The notes under the pieces were generated by a model, which was not told where the DNA came from, made no database searches, and saw only the letters and a list, made by a program, of their open reading frames with translations. A DNA stretch of 5,747 bases from Phycisphaerae bacterium (GTDB lineage Bacteria > Planctomycetota > Phycisphaerae > Phycisphaerales > SM1A02), in assembly GCA_002684755.1 (NCBI GenBank), contig NYVS01000173.1, forward strand, positions 1-5,747, given 5' to 3'. Both the position numbers and the translations under genes were made by a program. The number at the start of each line of letters is the position of its first letter. The first letter of the stretch is position 1. Shown piece after piece: positions 1-5,747 of the stretch.

Positions 1-1
1 C

Positions 2-238
2 GGGATCTACGACGAAGAGGAAGATGACGAAGAAGAGGACGACGACGAGGAGGACGACGACGAGGAGGACGACGAGGACGGAAACGGCAAGAAGAAGCGT
101 CGGTCGGGGGACGAGGATGACGAGGATGACGAGGAGGACAAGGAGGTCTACGGGGACGACGACGAAGAGGAGGAGGACGACGATGATTTCTTCGACGACG
201 ACGACGACGACGACGATGATGACGAAGAAGAGCTGTAG
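2..238 (+). CDS. C-terminal acidic tail of an unidentified protein (5' end outside window)
   Basis: This is an open frame that enters from the left edge and ends at TAG 236-238, so only the last 78 residues are visible. By my count 58 of the 78 are Asp or Glu. They fall in three acidic blocks: an opening block of 23 acidic residues, a middle block after a short basic patch (KKKRR), and a final block with ten Asp in a row after two Phe, ending in EEEL. Mixed GAC/GAT and GAA/GAG codons and interspersed Gly, Tyr, Phe and Lys support real coding rather than a pure trinucleotide repeat. The other frames would give Arg/Thr-rich or poly-Ser low-complexity peptides. The gene converges on the secretion cluster and is probably a separate transcription unit. 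Acidic tails occur in many unrelated proteins, so no function can be named. It is very likely intrinsically disordered. Confidence 0.7.
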   Translation, partial: GIYDEEEDDEEEDDDEEDDDEEDDEDGNGKKKRRSGDEDDEDDEEDKEVYGDDDEEEEDDDDFFDDDDDDDDDDEEEL

Positions 239-289
239 CCGCCGTTCCCGCCGATCGAATCCGCTCGGAAGGGGCGCATCGGAACGCGG
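239..289. terminator. Possible bidirectional stem-loop in convergent intergenic gap
   Basis: Immediately after the TAG of the acidic-tail gene, bases 239-248 can pair with 281-289. This gives about nine base pairs with one bulged base (C242) around a loop of about 32 nt, which contains further short complementary segments. It lies between two converging genes, where a bidirectional terminator would be useful. There is no T-tract on either strand, so it is not a canonical intrinsic terminator. In such GC-rich DNA an imperfect stem like this may arise by chance. Confidence 0.22.
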
Positions 290-331
290 CATGGCCGGGG
301 GGCCGACGGCGCAATGAGGATGGTGGCGCGG

Positions 332-1507
332 TCAGTTCGCGTCGCGGAGACGAGCGAGCAACATCTCGAAGCGGCCTGAGCCCGGCCGAAGCAGCAGGAT
401 CGGGTCGGTCTCGATGCCCGACCTTCTGGGGATCGCGAGGGTTTCCGCGACTCTGATGCTCGCGGGCGGAAGTCCGCCGGAGGGCGCGAGTTCCACGAAC
501 AGCAGCGCATCGTCGGTCGCCGCGATCCCGCGGTCTTCATCGAGCATCGACGCGACGATCACGTCCTCGGGGAACGGTCGAGCGAGATCACGTTCCGGCG
601 ACCATTCGACCAGCCGCTGCAGATCGGGGTGCAGGAAGATGATCCGCGGCGGCCCGCCGGGTGGGGATGCCTCGATGCCGACCTGTGGTGAGAGCATCGC
701 ATGCACGAGCCGCTCGTTGGTCCGGATCGAGATCGGGTGCGTGATCATCCCGTCCCGGAAGCGAGCCTCGTCCGTGAGCCTTGACCAGCCGAGTTCGACC
801 GTGCCGTCGCCGCGTCGCAGCGCGAAGATCGTCCGGCCGTCATCGGCGAGCACCGGGTCGATCCAGGATCGTTCGAAGCGTCGCTCCAGTCGCCAGTCGG
901 GCGTGTCCGGACGACGCACCATGAGGTCGAAGGACGATTCCTCGACCCGACGTCGACTCCAGGCGAGCGTGCCGTCCGGACCGATGGTGGCGAAGGCGTT
1001 GACGAACTCGTCGTCGACGAGCCAGGTGGGCTCTCCGCCGGACCACGGAACGCGGCCGATTCGCCGGGTCCCGTCGGGCCGCTGCTCTTCGATGAGAAAT
1101 CCTCTCGCATCGGCCCCGCGTCCGAGCAGCCAGGGACCGCGAATCGTCCGTACCCGTTCGACGGCGTCCGGCTCGATTCGGAGGATCTCGATCGAGACCA
1201 CCGAGGTGGGACGAGCATCAGGCTTTGCGAGGATGGCGGACCAGGTCGGCGGAGCACCGCTTCGTACCGCGAGGTACCGGCCGTCGGGCGAGGACAGTGG
1301 GATCGAGAAGTCGTCGTAGTCGACTTCGCCGATTCGACGCCAGGCGACTTCCGCGGAGACGTCGTTCGGATCGAGCGATTCCTCCCGGTCGGCCCGCTCG
1401 GGGGTGATGAATCGACCCGGGGTACGTCCCACCTCGCGGGCGACGCACCCCGATGTCGATGCGGCGGTCACGATCAGGGCCGCGCCGACGAGTCTCCGGA
1501 ATCTCAC
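332..1507 (-). CDS. Putative lipoprotein with propeller-like repeats, coupled to the secretin
   Basis: A 391-residue protein started by GTG (1507-1505), which overlaps the secretin stop as GTGA. The start is fixed by the signal peptide that follows: basic MRFRR, a hydrophobic stretch around residues 6-17, and a lipobox-like TSGC with Cys21. The residue after Cys is Val rather than Asp, which under the E. coli Lol rule suggests the outer membrane. The mature part has recurring turn-like motifs such as SPDGRYLAV (residues 73-81), GPDGTLAW (176-183) and ADDGRTIFAL (221-230), spaced as in WD40/TolB-type beta-propellers. No catalytic motif is visible. There is only a weak GAG upstream, so translation probably depends on reinitiation after the secretin. 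It is the last visible gene of the cluster. It is far larger than classical pilotins (GspS type), and its family is not recognised. A role in secretin assembly or OM anchoring is inferred only from context. Confidence 0.85.
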   Translation of the reverse strand: MRFRRLVGAALIVTAASTSGCVAREVGRTPGRFITPERADREESLDPNDVSAEVAWRRIGEVDYDDFSIPLSSPDGRYLAVRSGAPPTWSAILAKPDARPTSVVSIEILRIEPDAVERVRTIRGPWLLGRGADARGFLIEEQRPDGTRRIGRVPWSGGEPTWLVDDEFVNAFATIGPDGTLAWSRRRVEESSFDLMVRRPDTPDWRLERRFERSWIDPVLADDGRTIFALRRGDGTVELGWSRLTDEARFRDGMITHPISIRTNERLVHAMLSPQVGIEASPPGGPPRIIFLHPDLQRLVEWSPERDLARPFPEDVIVASMLDEDRGIAATDDALLFVELAPSGGLPPASIRVAETLAIPRRSGIETDPILLLRPGSGRFEMLLARLRDAN

Positions 1508-4281
1508 TTCTCGGTCGACGGGGGCGGGGCGTCGCCGTCGGCCTCGCCGGAGGACTTCGATTCCTCTGAATCGTCCTTGTCTTCCGCATCGTCGATCTTG
1601 TCGAAGAACTGCCCCTTGGCGAGCTCCCGGGCCATTTCATCGAGCGGCTTGCTGAGTTCCTCGAGTCGCTTCCGTTCGTCGACGTTGAAGTTGGTGTCGT
1701 TCTCGTCGGGGTTGTCGACCACCACGGGGGTGATGAACATCACGAGTTCGACCAGCGACTTCGCCTTCTCGGTGCTGGTGAACGCCGCGCCGAGGATCGG
1801 GATGTCGCCGAGAAGCGGGACCTTGCGTTCGACGTCGGTGTCGTCCTCACGTCGAATCCCGCTGAGCACGATCGTCTGGTTGTTCTTCACCGTGACGGTG
1901 GTCGTGGTCTGACGCCGGTTGACCACCGGGTTCGAGTTGACCAACGCGGTGGAGGCGATGTTCGAGAGGAGGATCTCGATCTCCATCGCCACGTTTCGGT
2001 CCTTGGTGATCCGGGGTCGGACGTTCAGACCGATGCCGATCGCCTCCTGCTCGAAGGACGTGGTGGTGCCCTGCTCGTTCGCGGTCGATCCGGTCTGGAA
2101 GGTCACGTCCTGTCCGGCGAAGAACTTCGCCTCCTTGTTGTCGCTGGTGAAGACCCTCGGACGCTGGAGGATTCGAACGTTGTTCTGTTCGGAGAGCGCC
2201 TGCAGGATGAAGTCGACGCTCGTCCCAACTTCAAGGAAGGAGGTGTCGAACCACGGAGAGGCGAAGTTGTCCGTCGTCGTTCCGAGCGGCGTCTGATTTC
2301 CGTCGTTGTTGATGACGTTGGTGGATCCCTTGGTCAGATCGAGTCCCACGGTGCCGCCGACGATGTTGTCCCCACTGGCCTGGATGCCGGAGCCGACGCG
2401 GATGCCGAGGCTCAGGCCGTCGCCCAGCGTGACCTCCGCGAGCGTCGCGGTGAGCATCACCTGACGGCCCGGACGGTCGAGGTCGTTGATGATCGAGAGC
2501 AGGGCGTCCTGGATCTCGGGGGTCGCGAGGACCAGAAGCGAGTTCTGGCCCGGGTTGGGAACGACCCGGCTCTTGCCGACGAGGGCGGAGACTTCGGCGG
2601 ATTCGTCGCCGTTTGCGCCACGGCCGGACTGCCAGGGGAAGGTGATCTCCTCGGAAGTGTCGTTGGTCCCGGTGTCGCCGCCGCCGCCGGCGCTGTCGAA
2701 GTCGATGCCGGTCAGGCCTTCATCGGGCGCCTGGATCCCTCGGCCACCGCCGCCCGCGGCCGCGAGCAGGGCGTTGAGGATGTCGGCGACCTCGATCGCG
2801 CTGGCGTGCTTCAGTTCGATGTTGACCGGCATGCCGACGCTGAGCGGCTGATCGATCTCCTCGATCATCGAGTCGAGCCAGTCGAAGTTGTCGGGCGTCT
2901 TGGAGATGACGATCAGTCGGTTGGAATCGGGATACGCCTCGATCCGGAAGATGTCGGCGACCGCGGCGTCGGCGCCTGCGGATCCACCGCCGCCACCACG
3001 GCCGGCGGGCTGGCCGCCACCGCCGCCGCCTTCTTCGAGGAGGGCGACGAGGAGCGTCTTCACCTTGACCGGATCGGTGTACTTCAGGTCGTAGAGGCGG
3101 AAGATGTTGCCTTCCCGACTCGGTGGGATGTCCCACGCGGTCTCGATGAGGTACCGGATGTCCGTCAGGATCTCCGGCTCCGCGCGCACGGTGATGGCGT
3201 TGGTCTGCGGCAGCACGCTGACCTGCAGTTGATCACTCGTGCCGACCTGGGGAAGGTCCTGCTGCGACTGCTGGGCGCCACGCTGGTTCCGAGAGGTCGG
3301 CGCGCGGGTGTTGCCTCGGCCGCTCGAGCCGCTGTTGGGGCTCGGGCTGAAGAGTTCGAGGACGATGTCTGAAACGGTCTGGGCGTCCGCATATGCCAGC
3401 CGGAAGGTTTCCGTCTTCACGGCGAGGAACGGCGGCACGTCGAGCAGGTTGATCAGCTTCTGGACGCGCTTGGCCCAGCCGATGTCGCCCTCGATGATGA
3501 CCTGGTTCGAGTTCACGTCGACGGTCAGGTTGCCGTATTCGGGTGCTCCTTCGGAGAGCTGCGATTCGACGTCGTTCACCTTCGCGTGCTGGAGACGGAA
3601 GACCTTGGTGACGAGGCTTCCGTCCTCGGTCATCCGGGTGACGTCGACTTCCGGTCCGAGCACGAGGCTCGGCTGGAAGTTGTTCATCTCCATGATCGTG
3701 TTCAGCATGATCAGGTCGGGCGTCTCGACCACACCGATGCCGTTGAGCCGGAAGGCCTGGAAGATGAGATCGAGCGCCGCGTGCTTCGCGAGCGGGCGAT
3801 CGCTGAACAGGGTGATCTTGGTCGTGGTGAGCATGGTCGACTTGACCATGAGCGCCTTGCCCGTCCAGTCCACGATGTACGGAAGCACTTCGGAGACGGT
3901 GACGCCGTCGAAGTTCAACGGCACCGGATCGTCGTCGACGGTCCGGCGGGTCCCGCTCAACGCGGACTGCTGGTCCGTCTCGGGGCGAGCCTCGCTCGCA
4001 GCGGTGGACGGGCCTCGGTCGGAAGCCGGCGCCGAGTCCGTGGTGGCGGGCGCGGTGGCGGGTCCGTCCCGTCGGGGGGCGTTCTCGTCCTGGGCGACCG
4101 CGGCGGGTTGCGAGGTCGGTCCGTTCCGCTCCGGTCGACCGCCGCCGTCCGTCGCCGTCGCCGTCGTGGCAGCGCAGGTCGCACCAGCGAACAGCAGCAC
4201 GGCCGCGATGGCTCGATGGCCGAATTTTCGGACGGGTGCCGGGGAGGAGTGATCGGTGAGGGGTGCGTTGCTTCGGGCCAT
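1504..4281 (-). CDS. gspD: GspD/PilQ-family outer-membrane secretin
   Basis: A 925-residue secretin, the multimeric outer-membrane channel of type II secretion and related machines. I chose ATG 4281-4279 because it follows AAGGAA at 4297-4292 and starts a plausible signal peptide: basic VRKFGHR near residues 17-23, then a hydrophobic core about 25-38. The in-frame extension to 4443 has no signal-peptide character. In order: an Ala/Pro/Thr-rich linker (about 44-118); an N0 domain (119-196, PLNFDGVTVSEVL); four N1-like modules (about 226-282, 290-386, 392-480, 484-604); the secretin barrel domain (about 605-856) with the signature VPLLGDIPILG at 821-831; and a charged, acidic C-terminal tail (about 857-925). 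Modules 2 to 4 carry Gln/Ser- or Gly-rich insertions. GspD normally has three N1-like modules and about 650-700 residues, so this one is long. GspD is preferred over PilQ because of the N0/N1 arrangement and the absence of AMIN domains, but the machine type is not settled. Confidence 0.95.
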   Translation of the reverse strand: MARSNAPLTDHSSPAPVRKFGHRAIAAVLLFAGATCAATTATATDGGGRPERNGPTSQPAAVAQDENAPRRDGPATAPATTDSAPASDRGPSTAASEARPETDQQSALSGTRRTVDDDPVPLNFDGVTVSEVLPYIVDWTGKALMVKSTMLTTTKITLFSDRPLAKHAALDLIFQAFRLNGIGVVETPDLIMLNTIMEMNNFQPSLVLGPEVDVTRMTEDGSLVTKVFRLQHAKVNDVESQLSEGAPEYGNLTVDVNSNQVIIEGDIGWAKRVQKLINLLDVPPFLAVKTETFRLAYADAQTVSDIVLELFSPSPNSGSSGRGNTRAPTSRNQRGAQQSQQDLPQVGTSDQLQVSVLPQTNAITVRAEPEILTDIRYLIETAWDIPPSREGNIFRLYDLKYTDPVKVKTLLVALLEEGGGGGGQPAGRGGGGGSAGADAAVADIFRIEAYPDSNRLIVISKTPDNFDWLDSMIEEIDQPLSVGMPVNIELKHASAIEVADILNALLAAAGGGGRGIQAPDEGLTGIDFDSAGGGGDTGTNDTSEEITFPWQSGRGANGDESAEVSALVGKSRVVPNPGQNSLLVLATPEIQDALLSIINDLDRPGRQVMLTATLAEVTLGDGLSLGIRVGSGIQASGDNIVGGTVGLDLTKGSTNVINNDGNQTPLGTTTDNFASPWFDTSFLEVGTSVDFILQALSEQNNVRILQRPRVFTSDNKEAKFFAGQDVTFQTGSTANEQGTTTSFEQEAIGIGLNVRPRITKDRNVAMEIEILLSNIASTALVNSNPVVNRRQTTTTVTVKNNQTIVLSGIRREDDTDVERKVPLLGDIPILGAAFTSTEKAKSLVELVMFITPVVVDNPDENDTNFNVDERKRLEELSKPLDEMARELAKGQFFDKIDDAEDKDDSEESKSSGEADGDAPPPSTEK

Positions 4282-4291
4282 CACGGTCGAG

Positions 4292-4297
4292 TTCCTT
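4292..4297 (-). promoter_or_regulatory. Ribosome binding site of the secretin gene
   Basis: The minus strand reads AAGGAA ten bases upstream of ATG 4281. This supports the internal ATG as the true secretin start, rather than the upstream in-frame codon at 4443, which would prepend 54 low-complexity residues in front of the signal peptide. Confidence 0.6.
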
Positions 4298-4301
4298 GCT
4301 T

Positions 4302-4320
4302 GATCCGCACCGAGCGGATC
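4302..4320 (-). promoter_or_regulatory. Inverted repeat next to the secretin ribosome binding site
   Basis: A perfect 7-bp inverted repeat (GATCCGC / GCGGATC) with a 5-base spacer lies only four bases upstream of the AAGGAA ribosome binding site. As RNA it could form a small hairpin in the secretin leader, and as DNA it could be an operator. No T-tract follows, so it is not a Rho-independent terminator. The function is inferred, and chance is possible in GC-rich DNA. Confidence 0.3.
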
Positions 4321-4328
4321 TCGGGGAG

Positions 4329-4345
4329 GACCGATGTCATCGGTC
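4329..4345 (-). promoter_or_regulatory. Second inverted repeat in the secretin leader
   Basis: A perfect 7-bp inverted repeat (GACCGAT / ATCGGTC) with a 3-base spacer lies eight bases farther upstream than the first inverted repeat. One arm runs into the CGGT tandem repeat, so the stem could also form in shifted registers. With the first repeat it makes a tandem-hairpin leader in the only real gap of the cluster. The role is unproven. Confidence 0.3.
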
Positions 4346-4356
4346 GGTCGGTCGGT
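4341..4356. repeat. Four tandem CGGT units
   Basis: Four exact copies of the tetranucleotide CGGT lie 60-75 bases upstream of the secretin ATG. Short tetranucleotide tracts can slip during replication. Here the tract is noncoding if the secretin starts at 4281, so a length change would alter leader spacing or structure rather than the reading frame. The tract is short, and it may be a chance run in GC-rich sequence. Confidence 0.6.
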
Positions 4357-4459
4357 CGAGAGGCGGCCCTGTGGGCTCCAGAGTCTCTCGATCGACGAAC
4401 GGGTCTTCTGAGCGGGGGAGACGCCTTGGAAACGACGTGGCATCCCGATCGATTGCCGG

Positions 4460-5380
4460 TCAGGCGCTTTCCGCGCTGGTCTTTTCCTGCGTGGTCTGTT
4501 CCAACTGCTCGAGCTCGTGCTGGAGTCGGATTCGTGATCGGGGGTCGAGATCCTCCCGCTGCAGGGCCTTTCGAACCCGGTTCCTCGCCATCACCACGTC
4601 GGAGGGACTCAGCGAGGCGATCTGGTCATCGGACATCGCGTCGGGCAGCGTCGAAGGATCGGCGTAGGTCGGCGGCGTGTCGATCGGCGGTTCAATCGGG
4701 TCGGTGGTCTCGGCGACGCGGGGAGTTTCGGCGACGGGGGCCTTCGGCGGTGACGGGGCGGCGCCACGCGCCGACGTGGGTTCGTCGCCTTCGAAGAATC
4801 GTCTGGTCGCGGACGGGGGCGCGGCGGGTTCGGAGAACATGCCCGACTTCCGTTCGAGGAGATCGACCTCGTATTCGCCGCCTCGGTGGGCCAGGCGGAC
4901 GCGCCAGATGCTCATGATCTCGAGCACCTTGACGCCGTCCTTCTCCTCGCCGATCGCGACGGCGTCATCGGCGGATCCGAAGAGCACGAGGGATCCGAGG
5001 ATGCCCGTGGGTCGTGGGCCGCTGTAGCTCGCGGGCGGGGGCGGCGGGCCCTTGGGCGTTTCGGGTTCGGAAGTACGCACGGGTGCCCGCTTCGGCGGTG
5101 GCTTCGGCCGCGTCTTCGGACGTGACGGCAGGATGAACGCGGAGCGTCCCGAGAACCGCCGTCGGTTGATTTCGGCCTGCTCGGCGTGACGAGCCGCCAG
5201 CGCCGCGACGGGGTCGGTGTCGGGGGTCGTCCAGGAGGATGTGGTCAACGCGGAGAGGAATCCGGGGATCTCCGCGAGGATCACCCCGCCGGTGATCGCG
5301 ATCGCGAGCACGCTCGTGACCAGCGTGCCCGACCATCGGATCTCGGACAGCGAGCCGAGTGACGTGGGAATGCGACTCAT
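4460..5380 (-). CDS. GspC/PilP-like inner-membrane protein of the secretion platform
   Basis: A 306-residue protein. ATG 5380 is chosen because AGGAGG (5391-5386) sits five bases upstream and the ATG overlaps the previous stop as ATGA; a start 24 bases upstream lacks this support. Residues about 19-40 form one transmembrane helix, with a short cytoplasmic N-terminus. A periplasmic segment contains RFSGRSAFILP (75-85) and a Pro-rich linker (about 86-122). Residues about 124-178 form a small beta domain (TGILGSLVLFGSADDAVAIG, then VKVLEIMSIWRVRLAHRGGEYEV by pieces) resembling the homology region of GspC and the PilP domain, which contact secretin N0. No PDZ domain follows. Instead there is a Pro/Ala-rich stretch (about 182-245) and a charged, probably helical tail (about 250-300). 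Its place between a GspM/PilO-like gene and the secretin gene supports the assignment; sequence similarity alone would leave it tentative. Confidence 0.75.
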   Translation of the reverse strand: MSRIPTSLGSLSEIRWSGTLVTSVLAIAITGGVILAEIPGFLSALTTSSWTTPDTDPVAALAARHAEQAEINRRRFSGRSAFILPSRPKTRPKPPPKRAPVRTSEPETPKGPPPPPASYSGPRPTGILGSLVLFGSADDAVAIGEEKDGVKVLEIMSIWRVRLAHRGGEYEVDLLERKSGMFSEPAAPPSATRRFFEGDEPTSARGAAPSPPKAPVAETPRVAETTDPIEPPIDTPPTYADPSTLPDAMSDDQIASLSPSDVVMARNRVRKALQREDLDPRSRIRLQHELEQLEQTTQEKTSAESA

Positions 5381-5747
5381 GCCTTCCTCCTCGGCACGAT
5401 CCACGCTTCGACCACGATCCGGATTTCGAGATCCGGTCCGTCGTCGACGAGATCGAGACGGAGTTCACTGATCGATTCGATCTCCGGCTCCGCTTCGAGG
5501 TCGCGGATCACGTCGATGGCGGTCTCGGTGTCCGCGATGAATTCGAGTTCGCAGATGATCCGCTCCACCCGGCCACCGGCCATGGTGCTCAGCGGACTGT
5601 TGCTCGGGAGCTTGCTGCCGGTACGGCCGTCGATCTTGGGGACGACCTTGTACTGCGAACAGATCTCGCTGATCGTCGACTCGAGCCGGGTGGCTCCGGG
5701 GGCCGCCGAACGAGGGACCTCGATCGGGCCGAGCGCCGTGGCGAGTC
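5377..5747 (-). CDS. GspM/PilO-like inner-membrane platform protein, C-terminal part (N-terminus outside window)
   Basis: An open frame entering from the right edge and ending at TGA 5379-5377; 122 residues are visible. The last 68 have the alternating pattern of the C-terminal ferredoxin-like domain of PilO and T2SS protein M (subtype b): strand RVERIICELEFIAD, helix TETAIDVIRDLEAEP, strand IESISELRLDLVD, strand DLEIRIVVEAWIVP. The in-frame ATG at 5583 is not taken as the start: no ribosome binding site precedes it, and the frame stays open to the edge with sequence suited to the linker before this domain. Such proteins have an N-terminal transmembrane helix and coiled coil, expected beyond the window, and pair with GspL/PilN. 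The stop overlaps the next ATG (ATGA), and the end of this gene carries that gene's ribosome binding site, so the two are translationally coupled. Confidence 0.72.
   Translation of the reverse strand, partial: LATALGPIEVPRSAAPGATRLESTISEICSQYKVVPKIDGRTGSKLPSNSPLSTMAGGRVERIICELEFIADTETAIDVIRDLEAEPEIESISELRLDLVDDGPDLEIRIVVEAWIVPRRKA
5386..5391 (-). promoter_or_regulatory. Strong ribosome binding site of the GspC/PilP-like gene
   Basis: The minus strand reads AGGAGG five bases upstream of ATG 5380, within the last codons (Arg-Arg-Lys) of the GspM/PilO-like gene. It is the best Shine-Dalgarno match seen in the window and decides the start of the downstream gene. Confidence 0.8.

Noticed and set aside
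291..310. GGCC-GGGG-GGCC run as a terminator of the lipoprotein gene
   Set aside because: The stem is only four base pairs and no T-tract follows on the minus strand.
24..317. A plus-strand open frame rich in Thr, Arg and Met at the left edge
   Set aside because: It is a frame-shifted reading of the same acidic-tail sequence and runs past that gene's stop into the intergenic gap. The low-complexity product is a frame artefact.
148..540. A minus-strand open frame ending in poly-Ser, opposite the acidic tail
   Set aside because: The poly-Ser is the reverse complement of the GAC/GAG-rich acidic tract. The frame also overlaps the end of the lipoprotein gene out of frame.
414..1319. A 301-codon plus-strand open frame opposite the lipoprotein gene
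   Set aside because: The composition is Ser/Arg-rich with no domain or convincing ribosome binding site. The minus-strand frame has a signal peptide, lipobox and propeller-like motifs.
4282..4443. A 54-residue N-terminal extension of the secretin from an upstream start
   Set aside because: It would place the signal peptide about 70 residues into the protein. The internal ATG at 4281 has a properly spaced ribosome binding site, and the extension is made from the leader with its inverted repeats.
3586..4917. A 443-codon open frame on the plus strand, opposite the secretin and GspC/PilP-like genes
   Set aside because: It is antisense to two well-supported genes and spans their intergenic gap. 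Its product is Arg/Gly/Ser-rich with no recognisable domain, as expected for a stop-poor antisense frame in GC-rich DNA.
5377..5583. A complete 68-residue small protein starting at ATG 5583
   Set aside because: The frame stays open to the window edge, there is no ribosome binding site, and the segment matches only the last domain of a GspM/PilO-like protein.

Overview
The window is a GC-rich bacterial segment that looks like ordinary chromosome. It is dominated by a leftward (minus-strand) gene cluster for a type II secretion (T2SS) or type IV pilus-like envelope machine. Read in transcription order from the right edge, the cluster holds four genes. First is the C-terminal part of a GspM/PilO-family inner-membrane protein, cut by the window edge. 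Next is a single-pass GspC/PilP-like inner-membrane protein. After a 178-bp gap comes a large GspD-family secretin, and last a lipoprotein with propeller-like repeats. The far left edge holds the 3' end of an unrelated, convergent plus-strand gene whose product ends in an extraordinarily acidic tail.

The high GC content, the Ala/Pro-rich linkers, the unusual GspC-like architecture and the Gly-rich loops in the secretin would fit a planctomycete (perhaps Phycisphaerae) or another diderm outside the classical Proteobacteria. This lineage guess is weak: no rRNA or marker gene is present.

Layout: 2-238 (+), acidic C-terminal tail of a partial gene. 239-331, convergent intergenic gap with an imperfect GC-rich stem. 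332-1507 (-), lipoprotein, started by GTG and overlapping the secretin stop by 4 bp (GTGA). 1504-4281 (-), secretin. 4282-4459, leader with a Shine-Dalgarno sequence, two perfect inverted repeats and a four-unit CGGT repeat. 4460-5380 (-), GspC/PilP-like protein. 5377-5747 (-), GspM/PilO-like fragment, overlapping the next gene by 4 bp (ATGA).

The genes fit one trans-envelope assembly. The GspM/PilO-like and GspC/PilP-like proteins would form an inner-membrane platform. The periplasmic domain of the GspC/PilP-like protein would contact the N0 domain of the outer-membrane secretin. The lipoprotein, translationally coupled to the secretin, is a candidate secretin-associated outer-membrane factor. 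The points that stand out are four N1-like modules in the secretin instead of the usual three, the coupled propeller-like lipoprotein, the GspC-like protein with a helical tail instead of a PDZ domain, and the structured secretin leader. I saw no mobile element, CRISPR array, tRNA or rRNA.
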